Program-made: the position numbers and the translations under genes
Assembly (NCBI GenBank): GCA_029582155.1
Contig: CM055905.1
Location: 8,274,995 to 8,338,994 of the forward strand
Direction: 5' to 3'
DNA from: Panopea generosa
Lineage: Eukaryota; Mollusca; Bivalvia; Adapedonta; Hiatellidae
Length of the DNA: 64,000 bases
Shown: one piece after another, positions 1 through 10,529 of the stretch
How the letters are laid out: each line of letters opens with the position of its first letter
Numbering within the stretch: the first letter of the stretch is position 1
The notes under the pieces: model-generated
What the model was told of the DNA's origin: nothing
What the model saw: only the letters and a program-made list of their open reading frames with translations
Database searches by the model: none

Positions 1-207
1 GCAATATGAAATACACAAGTTCCATTGATAATAAGTACTGAGACAAAGCACCAGAGATAGCCAGATCAATGGATTTGTTTATTGCAAGATACTGAACTGA
101 TAAAAATAACAAACGAGATGACTAGAAATGGCAATGTGCATAATGTTACATACACATATGTGTTCTATAAAGGCAGTTAACTGATTAAAATAACATCTCG
201 CCCTAAA

Positions 208-266
208 GGTGCAATAAGGTACCAAGTGTATATGAAATAAAAAGGCACTTGGTACCTTTTTGCACC
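208..266. repeat. Inverted repeat (hairpin), 21-bp arms
   Basis: The left arm at 208-228 and the right arm at 246-266 pair over 21 bp with one mismatch; the inner 13 bp (AAGGTACCAAGTG) are perfect, and the loop is 17 nt. A diverged copy of the same block lies at about 8411-8476 (same order: GTGTATATG, AATAA, GGTACTTGGTAC, GGGGCGAT). Two dispersed copies suggest the tip of a mobile repeat rather than a gene terminator. No gene is seen in 1-1170 otherwise; the rest is AT-rich DNA with two short matches to the family D motif (near 355-375 and 690-715). Confidence 0.55.
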
Positions 267-1172
267 AAATGTGGCGATATGAGGTGGCCACCTCTGACCA
301 TGTCCATATTGTTACATACAGCAGTTACTTGGAACGCTATGACCGTTTCCGTAACAATATTAGACTATTTTCAATATCAAACTTGAGTTATTAATAACAT
401 ATCGTGCGTATACTAACAATGGCCATATACAAAAGAAAAGAAAGGAATAAAACAACCTCGGCATTTATAAACCTCCACCACAACTCGAAAATGCACGAAT
501 ATACACGAAGCTATGTTGAGTATGACTGGTTGCTCAAGTGAGATTTGACTGTATATGTATAAACATGTATATCTACACCACTAACTGAAAATACACCAAG
601 TCATAAGACGCATCCGCAATGTAGGAATCTAAATATATTACTGTTTCATAACAAAAACAATTTGAGGTGCACCATCATGTGTATGCATTGTGTAACAATA
701 TTAGACTATTTTCAACACTATATTCACTCTTTACACTAAAACTGCTTATTTCACATGTATTTGGTTTTATGATCATAGGCACTTAACAACCTAACACAGT
801 ACATTGGCGTTTTCAATTATTACACACAAATCGAAGTGCGAGTTACTCATGCATACATAAGGACATGTGTAACTATATGTGCTTATGATATATGTAATTC
901 AATATACGAGTACTATCGAAATATATAGCAAAGCGTACTGTCCTTAATTCAGCACAAATAATATTCTTACAGATTAAGATATATAATAAATCTGCATAAA
1001 TACTAATTTGTTTTTTGAAGCTTTCTTTTTCTCATAAATTAAACAATCCAGCATTTGTTTTCTTTCATATGCCAAGACATTAAGGCTAACAAAATTGTCT
1101 TTGTCGCTCATATTTCTCTTATGCTGTTGACTTATCTTCAATAATATACTTTTAAACTACTTTAGTTAATAC

Positions 1173-1403
1173 TTGTTAAACATGAAAACTATTTTGCAGT
1201 TGACAAATTCCAGGAGGCGTAAGGTTAGTGATAGACTGTTAATAGATAATTCAGACCTGGACAAAATTTTCGATTCAAATAACATCTATGAAACAAGCAC
1301 ATTGCTTTATGTATTGGCAGAAACAAATAGTTTTAACGCTTATTTAACAGAAAAAATACATGATCGAATTTCTCACAATCAATTGTATGTTTACAGGGTT
1401 TAA
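1173..1403 (+). CDS. Hypothetical short ORF, 76 aa, unrecognised
   Basis: An ATG-to-stop frame of 76 codons. The product is hydrophilic with basic RRRK near residue 15 and no signal peptide, membrane segment or recognised motif. A second Met at residue 4 could be the start. No splice sites clearly frame it and no neighbour explains it. In DNA this AT-rich a 76-codon frame can arise by chance, so this is recorded only because nothing else explains the segment. Confidence 0.12.
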   Translation: MLNMKTILQLTNSRRRKVSDRLLIDNSDLDKIFDSNNIYETSTLLYVLAETNSFNAYLTEKIHDRISHNQLYVYRV

Positions 1404-1611
1404 CAAAATTTAAGACTTTGAATCTGAGTTCGATTCTCAGAATCAAATTATTGATGAGTTCTGGTCCAGATAAAGAGTGTCAACTGTATAGTTTGAATTT
1501 CAATCATTGACGATAACGTGTTATTTAACATTGATCAACATAAGCGTTTTAACTATTGGATTTTCCCAATGTACATAGTTTGTCAACAATAAAGATTTAT
1601 ACAAATTTATT

Positions 1612-1790
1612 TTAGGTCAAAAGTTTATATGAAACGCTCTCGAGTCCGCTTCCTGAGCACTGGGTAGAACCAGTACTGAGTGTGATTTTTGAAAGGTATC
1701 GGGTCGAGCTAGGAATCGAACCCACAACCTCTGGCATGATCGGCCAACACTTCCATCCGCGTAACATTTTCAATTTTATCGGAACTAATC
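1612..1790 (-). mobile_element. tRNA-derived SINE, family A (minus copy)
   Basis: Read on the minus strand, the segment starts with a tRNA-like head whose B box reads GGGTTCGATTCC, preceded by GGATGGAAGTGTTGG and CATGCCAGAGGTTG. The body has the family A signature CAGTACTGGTTCTACC, shared with the plus-strand copies at 9233-9422 and about 41310-41510. It is decayed and no clear target-site duplication was found. Its head is the closest match in the window to the tRNA-like part of the satellite at 3943-6829. Confidence 0.6.
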
Positions 1791-1989
1791 TCAAGTGATA
1801 ATTATGAGGAGATTAAATATTGGATTGGTGTTCCTAAATCAATTACTAATTCGTTTCTGTACAAGTTACAGTTTCGCTGTATATCGAACTTGTGATGTAA
1901 GGAAATGATCTAAACAAAAAGGAAGTGAAACACGAAGCTATGACAGGCACGCACCTTAATCATGCGTTTGGTAATGTCATATTGTAGTT

Positions 1990-3320
1990 GATATTTGATT
2001 TGTATCATGTTCATAGTAAATGAACAGTTATGTTATCATTAACATCTAAATATGCTCTTTTATTACAGTTCTATGCAGACATGATATTGTTTTATCATAT
2101 AAATATGGTCACTTGTCGATAGTTATATGAACTCAGAGTAGTAATATCATATTAATGTATTCATAGTTATATGAACACATGTTAGTGGTATTTTGATTTT
2201 GTCATATGTTAACTTGATCGTTGTTTTACAAATACAATACAAATATCTTTATTCAGCAATTAAACATACAACATGTTTTATAGTCGCCTACACAAATACA
2301 TGAAAATATGAATATTGTGAGAATATGAAATGAACAATTCAACCTATTATTAGTTAAAACCTATAACATCTACCTAGACCAGATTAACCAAGAAGCACAA
2401 CATTTTTTTAATTTTTTTTTTTAATCTTTATATTTAGTTATGTTTTGTAATCGGAAAGGAAAATAAATACATTTTGCTAAGTTAAGAACGGTACATTTTG
2501 CTACAAATTTCATTAGTATATCGAATTTGTTTAAGTTTGGCCATCGTTAATAGTAATGTTTTAAATAATAATGTTGTATAAACACATAATAGTTATATCA
2601 TGTTTATGTTCATATTTATATCAATACATTGAAAGGTATATCTTATTATCATGCAAGTACGTTCACTGTGACCTGTCACATGATCGATATAACATGTAAA
2701 TATGTTCGTAGTTATAGTCATTTGAACACATGACATATATATATATATATTATGCGTGTGTTTATATTTACATGTATATGTTCATAGTTATATCAATGCA
2801 TTGCAAATTATATTAATTAATCATGTAAATAATTAAACTTGTTTCAATGAACATATGCTAGTTATATCATGTACTGATACGTTCATAGTTATTAAGTGTT
2901 GAACGTTATATCAATTTATCAAATAACTACGTTCATAGTGATATTGACACATGGACGTTATATCATACTCATATGTTCATTGTTATTTACAAACACATGG
3001 TATTCATATCATGAATATGTGTATAGTTGTATTAACACGGTAGTTATATCTAACTATAATGTTCACGTGTTCATGATTATATGAACACACAATAGCAGTA
3101 TCGTGTATATGTTCATGTTATTTGAACACATTGATATTTATATAAAATATTATGTAACTTTCATTTATTCGTAGAAACATAAACATATTACGGTTATATG
3201 GTGCATACGTTAATATTTACACGACCACATTGCTATTAATAATATCAAATTATCATGCAAATATGTTTACTTGCTAAGAGTCATACGAACAAGTGATAGT
3301 TATAGCATGTTGATATGCTC
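1990..3320. repeat. Degenerate AT-rich tandem repeat zone
   Basis: The block TATGTTCATAGTTATATGAA, followed by ACACATG and variants, recurs irregularly over about 1.3 kb (for example near 2110, 2160, 2700, 2775, 2885, 2975, 3060 and 3110). Spacing varies, so this is an old minisatellite. The motif holds a partial palindrome (GTTCATAGTTATATGAAC). A short (AT)n run lies at about 2735-2750. No gene is seen here. Confidence 0.5.
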
Positions 3321-3392
3321 GCTTCTTCGTAGTGTCATCGTAATTTAAGGACACATGAGTGTTTATAAGTATGTGAAAACAATTCCATAAGA

Positions 3393-3550
3393 ACTGTATA
3401 TGAAAACACGACATCTGTATCTTGTAAATATGTTAGCAATTCCATAAGTACTGTATATGAAAACACGACATTTGTATCATGTAAATCTTTCCACAATTTG
3501 ATATGTACTGTATATGAAAACACGACATTTATGTCATGTATCATAAGATC
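3393..3550. repeat. 57-bp tandem repeat, about 3 units
   Basis: The block ACTGTATATGAAAACACGAC begins at about 3393, 3450 and 3507, giving a 57-bp period. Because 57 is a multiple of three, the minus strand shows a repeated reading frame here; it is not evidence of coding. Confidence 0.7.
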
Positions 3551-3649
3551 CTTCATTTATTACATATAACTGTATGTAAAAACCATAACAACAACGACCA
3601 ACATACAATGACTGCTTTCTATACAGTTCTCGAAAAAAACCTTCTTTAC

Positions 3650-3790
3650 CATGAGGAAGAATAATTTTCTTCATGCAGCAAACGTCCGAGCCTGTAAGCG
3701 TATCTGTTTCATTCACACAGTCTGTGTTTTCCTGACAGAATGGCGATGAACACCATCCGTCCGCCCTTGTGTATTCCCCTGTACATGGAC
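3650..3790 (-). CDS. Cys-rich internal exon of a putative secreted protein (module 2)
   Basis: On the minus strand an acceptor (CCCCTAG) at 3792 and a donor (GTAAAG) at 3649 frame a 141-nt open exon, phase 1 on both sides. The 46 whole codons between the split ones encode a cysteine-rich stretch with the spacing C-x10-C-x4-C-x5-C-x12-CC. A second exon at 9449-9541 has the same phases, the same donor type and the same order of cysteines ending in CC, which suggests a duplicated module. One reading is that this is a later exon of the gene that starts at 10602; another is a tandem paralogue. The function is unknown. The 2.9-kb satellite just upstream would then be intronic. Confidence 0.45.
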
Positions 3791-3942
3791 CTAGGGGTTA
3801 AACAATAATTTGTACTTTCAATTTATTATTAAATAGTTCGTGTGGGTCCGTGTTTATTTTTATTCACTGTCAATCATCCTTATCCTAGCGAAATAAGCGA
3901 TTATTTTGATTACTTCTGTAATATGTAAGCAGTTGAAATAAT

Positions 3943-6829
3943 GAACATTGACATTAAACAAATAAGTAGCGTAGGGGGATAAAGTGTGGACTGCTGATGC
4001 CATAGGTCGCGGATTGACATTAAGCGAAGTAATAGCGCAGAGCGATAGAGTGTGGATTGCTGATGCCATAGGTTGCAGATTGACATGAAGCGAAAAAATA
4101 GCACAGGGGGATAGAGTGTGGACTGCTGATGCCATAGGTGGCGGCTTGACATTAAGCGAAGTAAAAGCGCAGAGGGATAGAGTGTGGACGGCTGATGACA
4201 TATGTCGCGAATTTACATTAACCGAAGAAATAGCGCAGCGGGATAGAGTGTGGATGGCTGATACCATAGGTCGCAGATTGACATTAAACGAAGTAACAGC
4301 GCAGAGGGATAGAGTGTGGACAGCTGATACCATAGGTCGCGGATTGACATTAAGCGAAGTAACAGCGCAGCGGGATAGAGTGTGGACGGCTGATACCATA
4401 GGTTGCAGATTGACATCAAGTGAAGAAATAGCACAGGGGGATAGAGTGTGGACTGCTGAAGCCATAAGTCGTGGATTGACATTAAACGAAGAAAAAGCGC
4501 AGAGGGATAGAGTATGGACGGCTGATGACATAGGTCGCGGATTGACATTAACTGAAGTAGCGCAGGGGGATAGAGTGTGGACTGCTGATGTCATAGGTCG
4601 AGGATTGACAATTAACGAAGAAACAGTGCAGGGGGATAGAGTGTGTACTGCTGATACCATAGGTCGCAGAATGACATGAAGCGAAGTTATGCTGGGGATA
4701 TAGTGTGGACTGCTGATGTCATAGGTCGAGGATTGACATTTAACGAAGAAACAGTGCAGGGGGATAGAGTGTGTACTACTGATGCCATAGGTCACAGACT
4801 GACATTAAGCGAAGTTATGCTGGGGGATAGAGTGTGGACAGCTGATGCCGTAGGTCACAGACTGACATTAAGCGAAGTTATGCTGGGGGATAGAGTGTGT
4901 ACTGCTGATACCATAGGTCACAGACTGACATTAAGCGAAGTTATGCTGGGGGATAGAGTGTGGACAGCTGATGCCGTAGGTCACAGACTGACATTAAGCG
5001 AAGTTATGCTGGGGGATAGAGTGTGTACTGCTGATGCCATAGGTCACAGACTGACATTAAGCGAAGTTATGCTGGGGGATAAAGTGTGTACTGCTGATGC
5101 CATAGGTCACAGACTGACATTACGCGAAATTATGCTGGGGGATAGAGTGTGGAGTGGACTGCTGATACCATAGGTCGCAGACTGACATTAAGTGAAGTAA
5201 CAGCGCAGTGGGATAGAGTGTGGACCGCTGATGACATAGGTCGCTGATTGACATTAAGCGAAGAAATAGCACAGGGGGATAGAGTGTGGACTGCTGATGC
5301 CATAGGTCGCGGATTGACATTAAACGAAGAAATAGCGCAGAGGGATAGAGTGTGGACGGCTGATGACATAGGTCGCGGATTGACATTAACCGAAGTAACA
5401 GTGCAGAGGGATAGAGTGTGGAGTGGACAGCCGATACCATAGGTCGCGGATTGACATTAAGCGAAGTAACAGCGCAGAGGGATAGAGTGTGGACAGCTGA
5501 TACCATAGGTTGCGGTTTGACATTAAGCGAAGTAACAGCGCAGCGGGATAGAGTGTGGACGGCTGATGAAATAGGTCGCAAATTGACATCAAGCGAAGAA
5601 ATAGCACAGGGGGATAGAGTGTGGACTGCTGAAGCCATAAGTCGTGGATTGACATTAAACGAAGAAAAAGCGCAGAGGGATAGAGTATGGACGGCTGATG
5701 ACATAGGTCGCGGATTGACATTAAGTGAAGTAGCGCAGGGGGATAGAGTGTGGACTGCTGATGTCATAGGTCGAGGATTGACAATTAACGAATAAACAGT
5801 GCAGGGGGTAGAATGTGTACTGCTGATACCATAGGTCGCAGAATGACATTAAGCGAAGTTATGCTGGTGATAGAGTGTGTACTGCTGATGCCATAGGTCA
5901 CCGACTGACATTAAGCGAAGTTATGCTGGGGGATAGAGTGTGTACTGCTGATACCATAGGTCACAGACTGACATTAAGCGAAGTTATGCTGGGGGATAGA
6001 GTGTGGACAGCTGATGCCGTAGGTCACAGACTGACATTAAGCGAAGTTATGCTGGGGGATAGAGTGTGTACTGCTGATGCCATAGGTCACAGACTGACAT
6101 TAAGCGAAGTTATGCTGGGGGATAAAGTGTGTACTGCTGATGCCATAGGTCACAGACTGACATTACGCGAAATTATGCTGGGGGATAGAGTGTGGAGTGG
6201 ACTGCTGATACCATAGGTCGCAGACTGACATTAAGTGAAGTAACAGCGCAGTGGGATAGAGTGTGGACCGCTGATGACATAGGTCGCTGATTGACATTAA
6301 GCGAAGAAATAGCACAGGGGGATAGAGTGTGGACTGCTGATGCCATAGGTCGCGGATTGACATTAAACGAAGAAATAGCGCAGAGGGATAGAGTGTGGAC
6401 GGCTGATGACATAGGTCGCGGATTGACATTAACCGAAGTAACAGTGCAGAGGGATAGAGTGTGGAGTGGACAGCCGATACCATAGGTCGCGGATTGACAT
6501 TAAGCGAAGTAACAGCGCAGAGGGATAGAGTGTGGACAGCTGATACCATAGGTTGCGGTTTGACATTAAGCGAAGTAACAGCGCAGCGGGATAGAGTGTG
6601 GACGGCTGATGAAATAGGTCACAGACTGACATTAAGCGAAGTTATGCTGGGGGATAGAGTGTGTACTGCTGATGCCATAGGTCAGACTGACATTACGCGA
6701 AATTATGCTGGGGGATAGAGTGTTGACTGCTGATGCCATAGGTCGCAGATTGACATTTAGCGAAGTAGCGCAGGGGTATTAGAGTGTGGAATGTTGATAC
6801 CATAGATCGCGGATTCGATCCCAGTCTAT
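3943..6829. repeat. Satellite array, 66-bp and 63-bp units, about 43 copies, tRNA-like core
   Basis: Units share GGATAGAGTGTGGACTGCTG, then ATGCCATAGGTCGC, then GATTGACATTAAGCGAAGTA. The 66-bp type continues ACAGCGCAG; a 63-bp type continues TTATGCTGGGG and has CACAGACTGAC. A 1,043-bp block is repeated almost exactly (for example 5130-5369 and 6173-6412), and another pair of segments matches at an offset of about 1,173 bp (4450 and 5623). Many overlapping open frames on both strands arise only because both unit lengths are multiples of three. Each 66-bp unit holds an A-box-like TAGCGCAG-GGG, and the right-edge unit passes into a B-box-like GGATTCGATCCC at about 6814. The array therefore appears to derive from a tRNA-SINE head. 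Confidence 0.9.
6770..6829 (+). other. Intact-looking tRNA-like SINE head at the satellite's right edge
   Basis: The last satellite unit runs on into TAGCGCAGGGG (A-box-like), GAGTGTGGAATGTTGAT, CCATAGATCGC and GGATTCGATCCC (B-box-like), followed by non-satellite sequence. The internal units keep the A-box half but read GGATTGACATT where the B box should be. It is not a tRNA gene: no acceptor stem is seen. Best read as the parent or a surviving SINE head. Confidence 0.5.
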
Positions 6830-7258
6830 GTCAGTACAACACTAGTCCGATCTCGGAAATGGACTCGGGCACTATTCATACAAGCTGAGCTAACGTCGCA
6901 ATCGAGCTAAAATACATTGAAATAAACTATTCTATATTGCGTAACCTTAGTTCGTTTATGCACTGTTTTTGAAAATGAGAAACAAACAAAAACAGTTGTA
7001 CTAAATCACATGCCTGTATCTTGTAGTTTCTTATTATAATGGTATATTTTGTATATGTAATTGTTTTGATACACTATTACATATATAGATGTATAGGGAG
7101 ACGTTTATACTATATTTGATTAATAAAATTGAATCTAAAATTTCCTTTTATCGAACGGTTTATCAATTTTAACGATATCACGTGATGTCTGGTTGATTTG
7201 TTAATAATTTGATTTACACTCCTGTAATGATGTTAGCTAAAGTAACTGAATTGACTAA

Positions 7259-7400
7259 TGGAGTTTAACGCTATTTTCAACACATTTCATGTTGTATATG
7301 GCATATCCAGTTTTATTGTTGAAAGGAGACCTCAGAATAAATCTGAGTAGATACAACACTTTTCCGCAAGTAGCGGTTGAAATTAATTTGAATGTGACAC
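7259..7400. repeat. Dispersed repeat, family D
   Basis: The segment starts GAGTTTAACGCTATTTTCAA and continues through a TATATGGC block to CTTTTCCGCAAGTAGC. Similar segments occur at about 8805-8905 and 37045-37175, with short pieces near 9115 and 690. Family relations were judged by eye. No coding potential. Confidence 0.45.
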
Positions 7401-7435
7401 ATAATGTTATCGCGTACCGTTGATAATATACTTAC

Positions 7436-7566
7436 AGTTCAGGGGATTAAAATCTTTACTGACTTGTCCTACCCCTGATCTGATCAGCTCCAGAACCTGT
7501 AGTCTGCACAAGCTTGTAGTTTTGTTGTAAAACGTAGCAATGCACTCGATGTCGCTAACAAACCTT
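7436..7566 (-). CDS. Putative internal exon, unrecognised
   Basis: The minus strand shows an acceptor (TATACATTACAG) at 7567-7569 and a strong donor (GTAAGT) at 7430-7435 around 131 nt of open frame. The 43 whole codons encode a stretch starting RFVSDIECIATFYNK, with two cysteines and an amphipathic-looking LQVLELIRSGVGQVSKDF. Phases are 2 in and 1 out, so it does not join directly to the phase-1 donor of the exon at 9449-9541; an exon in between or a different gene would be needed. No family recognised. Confidence 0.4.
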
Positions 7567-7887
7567 CTGTAATGTATATAAAGATATATACATAAATATA
7601 ACAATGAGCGATGATACATACTGACATTTTGGGCCGACCGGTCCTATAACTATCTCATTCAATGCTGTGTCAAAGAAATATAATTCTAGAATGATTTTTA
7701 AGTCTTATACATGTCCAGATTCTTTACCAATTGACCACCAATGCGGTTATGCAGACTACGAAACCTGTATTAGAACACATTACATTTTCTCATATTTTAG
7801 GTTCAAGGACCTAGGTCGAAACAGAACATCAATACGAAGGCCAGGCACTTTGAACTTTCGTACAATGACAAAAATAATCTGCTGTAA

Positions 7888-7958
7888 CTAAACCATACAA
7901 TCTGGACCTTGTCTGCCACATCTGTTGAGGGCGGATATTGGGATGTTATTGTTCAGTT
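7888..7958 (-). CDS. Possible terminal exon of the secreted Cys-rich protein
   Basis: An acceptor (GTTCATAG) at 7959-7960 is followed by two bases and 22 codons ending at a TAG at 7888-7890. The peptide ends NRCGRQGPDCMV. The acceptor phase fits the phase-1 donor at 9448. Joined with the exons at 10530-10602 and 9449-9541 it would give a 78-residue precursor with eight cysteines after the signal peptide. It could instead be part of a longer exon chain, or chance. Splicing is not demonstrated. Confidence 0.28.
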
Positions 7959-8410
7959 CTATGAACTCGTGAGAAAGTTAGCCACATGATATATGTCGTT
8001 TTTAGATAAGTTATTGTTGTCTCCTGGAGAATTTAATTGCACAGTTCAGAAGTTCAGGCGGAAACGATACAGAATTTGGGATTTAGAAGTATAGAACAAT
8101 TTAAGATGCTATTTAGGGAATGTATGTTTTCTGTAACGGTTGAACGTTCATGAGACTTACATATATCATGTGTGCAAGCATGCCATGAAAGGTTCAAGTT
8201 TATTTTGCTAGTTACAGATAAGCTCATATCTCAGGAACTTTCAACTGACGACATTCATGTCTTATATTTACATTACCAATATACTCTTTAACACCATCAT
8301 GTCCGTTTTTTCCCAAGGATTATTTATAACCGCCATTATGCGACTATTACACGGAAGCACTTCCTTTTTCCAATGGTGGTACTATGCCTTAATTTTACTT
8401 AGCGTTCAAT

Positions 8411-8476
8411 TAGTGGAATTTGGTTCCTAGTGTATATGCAATAAGAAGGTACTTGGTACTTTTTGGCAACAATGGG
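8411..8476. repeat. Diverged second copy of the 208-266 hairpin block
   Basis: Shares GTGTATATG, AATAA and GGTACTTGGTACTTTTTG, then GGGGCGATGG, in the same order as 208-275. The palindrome is weaker here. The surrounding 8000-8800 is AT-rich intronic or intergenic DNA in which no exon was seen. Confidence 0.4.
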
Positions 8477-8804
8477 GCGATGGATTAAAATAGTGGGTTA
8501 CGTCATGAATGTACATTGTAAATATTACATTATAAACTAATCGTGAGAATGTACCAATCACAATGTTCCACTTCACTCACCTACACCTGTATACATCCTC
8601 TGGTTCGGTAGTCGGTCCCGTTTTTTCTATATAACTAGAACATACTTTTCCGGAACTCCTTCCATCGAAACAAGTTTCTGAATATTAATGACATTTATTT
8701 TTTCATGACATTGATTCATAATTCATAGCCCGCAGAGGAATAAAACACTGATACAATATGTCCGATATATGTGTAAAATATTTCTTTTTAAGGGGGGAAG
8801 GGGG

Positions 8805-8905
8805 TCTAACGCCATTTCAACACATTTTAGATTATATATGACAGAATGAATCTGAATAGAACCACCATCCTTCCACAAGTAACTGGCAAACTTTCACACA
8901 TAAAG
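8805..8905. repeat. Dispersed repeat, family D (second copy)
   Basis: Matches 7259-7400 at CTAACGCCATTTCAACACAT, at the TATATG block and at CTTCCACAAGTAACTGGCAA. Judged by eye; the boundaries are approximate. Confidence 0.4.
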
Positions 8906-8924
8906 TTTTTAGAGCAAGTGAGCT

Positions 8925-8993
8925 TACGATCTTAGCGGTGAAATGTAAATGATATTGAGACGGCGCCTTAGACCACTCGGCCGCGGAGGACCT
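8925..8993 (-). other. tRNA-like fragment (pseudo-tRNA or SINE head)
   Basis: On the minus strand the sequence reads TCCGCGGCCGAGTGGTCTAA, then GGCGCCGTCTCAATATC, like the 5' half of a class II tRNA or a SINE made from one. No B box of good fit and no closing acceptor stem follow, so a working tRNA gene is unlikely. Confidence 0.4.
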
Positions 8994-9232
8994 GTGTTTC
9001 TTGTGTATATTATAATGTTATAAATTGATGTCAACATATGTTATTGTTTTGTTTTAAAAAAAATAAGCAAATGGATGAGTCCATACGTTATTTGTATTTT
9101 ATATTAAATGAGTTTTAACGATATTTTCAACACTGGGTAGGTTACACATGCATATATTTCGATAAACATAAATGTTAAGTTAATTTGGTCATGTTTTATA
9201 CGTTTTTCAGACATGACACAAATCTAACATTT

Positions 9233-9422
9233 GAGTGGAGCGTGTGGTCCAGTGGTAAAGCACCGAACCCAGGATCAGAGAAGGACTGATTCTGTCCTCC
9301 TTGAGGAAGACACTTTTACCGCATATGCTTAGTACTGGTACTACTCACAAAGACTTCGATCATGATTTGTACAAGTTGTGTTAACTTGTTTCGCAGTCGA
9401 AGTAAAATAAATAAGTTTTAAA
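9233..9422 (+). mobile_element. tRNA-derived SINE, family A, with 9-bp target-site duplication
   Basis: A 190-bp element flanked by CTAACATTT at 9224-9232 and 9423-9431. It begins with an A-box-like TGGTCCAGTGGTAAAGCACC, continues with GAGGAAGACACTTTTACC and the family A signature TTAGTACTGGTACTAC, and ends in an A-rich AAATAAATAAGTTTTAAA tail. The insertion lies about 16 bp from the splice donor of the minus-strand exon at 9449-9541, inside the intron. Confidence 0.75.
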
Positions 9423-9448
9423 CTAACATTTATTTCAAAATACTTTAC

Positions 9449-9541
9449 CGAGGCAACATATGGAATCCACACAGTCACCGGTACATGTCTCCTCCGAACA
9501 GGGTTCGCTTAGACTGTGCATAAACGATCCATCACCACACC
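9449..9541 (-). CDS. Cys-rich exon of a putative secreted protein (module 1)
   Basis: A 93-nt exon on the minus strand with acceptor GTCAGCAG (9542-9549) and donor GTAAAG (9443-9448), phase 1 at both ends. It encodes CGDGSFMHSLSEPC, then SEETCTGDCVDSICC: six cysteines with spacing C-x12-C-x4-C-x3-C-x4-CC. It joins in frame to the signal-peptide exon at 10530-10602 (split codon G|GG). The short size, symmetric phase and dense cysteines fit a disulfide-stabilised extracellular module. No named family is claimed. The exon at 3650-3790 looks like a relative. Confidence 0.55.
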
Positions 9542-9654
9542 CTGCTGACGGTATGTAACAGATAAAAGGAACAAAATGAACAGTGTAATGATACACTACT
9601 ATTAGCGTATTTATTTGAAACATTTCACTAATTTGTTAATATAAAGTTTATATG

Positions 9655-9835
9655 CTAACAATTTCTAAACATATTTCATTACAATGTATTGCAAGTAAAT
9701 TTACATTCTTTAAAAAAAAATGTTGTGTAAAACAAAAGAAAGTATATCACTGTAAAAACGATCCAAACTTTTCAAATTATCAAATATATCTTTACACTCA
9801 TTAAAAGTATTGACAATTAATCAAGGCTCGATTAA
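9655..9835. repeat. Intronic duplicated segment, copy 1 (pair at 11700-11880)
   Basis: Shared blocks in the same order: AACA(A/C)ATTT, ATTTACATT, GTGTAAAACAAA, CTTTTCAAATTATCAAATA and AAAAGTAT. The two copies lie about 2.05 kb apart on either side of the exon at 10530-10602. They may mark a local duplication of the gene region, or an old dispersed repeat. Confidence 0.5.
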
Positions 9836-10529
9836 TAGTAATATACAGCATTATACGAAGTCCCCTACCGTTTGACATCAACATATTGAAGTAAGTTTGA
9901 ACGTTTACCGACCATATTTTGAGAGTTGTATGAGGTACGGGAAATACGACAGGTAAGTTGGCTAGACATAAATGCTGTGCTGAACGCGTCTGTACAGTAT
10001 AATGGAAAAACCCAGCCTCCATATGTGTTAGTCCTGTACGTGACCCCCAGAGAATTCCATTTAATTGAATTCCAATTAACACTTCTTAAATGAATTGCTC
10101 AAACAATCAATAGGCATTATGGTCATAAGTATAATATATTGAACGAAACAGCTAACCCGTCATTTCATTTTTTTCGTAAATTTCCATTGAGAAACGTTAT
10201 CAAATTTGTAGACGACAAAAATAGACACGTATATATTGATATTACATAGTAATGGTCATTCTTATTCAAGTCAAAATTTCAAGGAAAATACTTTGACATT
10301 TTTTGATTTTGAGAAAATACATAAAATGTCAGGTTGCAGGTTAGATATTCCGTTCAGTATACATAATGAAGACGTGGCAACTGGTCACTTTCTTCAGTAT
10401 CATTTAAAAAACCCCCCAAAAAACCAACAAAAAACAAATTAGAATGTCCATATGAAATAATATTAGCATACGTAATATCGCTTTATATGATACAAGAATC
10501 AATAAACATGGATGAGTCAACCACCATAC

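Noticed and set aside
3860-6718. Many open frames of 64-311 codons on both strands in the satellite, apparently coding repetitive proteins
   Set aside because: They follow from unit lengths of 63 and 66 bp, both multiples of three; several frames on both strands are open at once and there is no start context, signal or splice logic.
3943-6829. A CRISPR array (regular repeats)
   Set aside because: Units are contiguous and similar throughout, with no unique spacers; the window is plainly eukaryotic.
7667-7891. A plus-strand Cys-containing exon (TCPDSLPIDHQCGYADYETC)
   Set aside because: The stretch is intriguing but lacks a good acceptor and donor, and the supported exons nearby are all on the other strand.
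8925-8993. A functional tRNA gene
   Set aside because: Only a 5' half resembles a tRNA; no B box of good fit and no acceptor-stem pairing.
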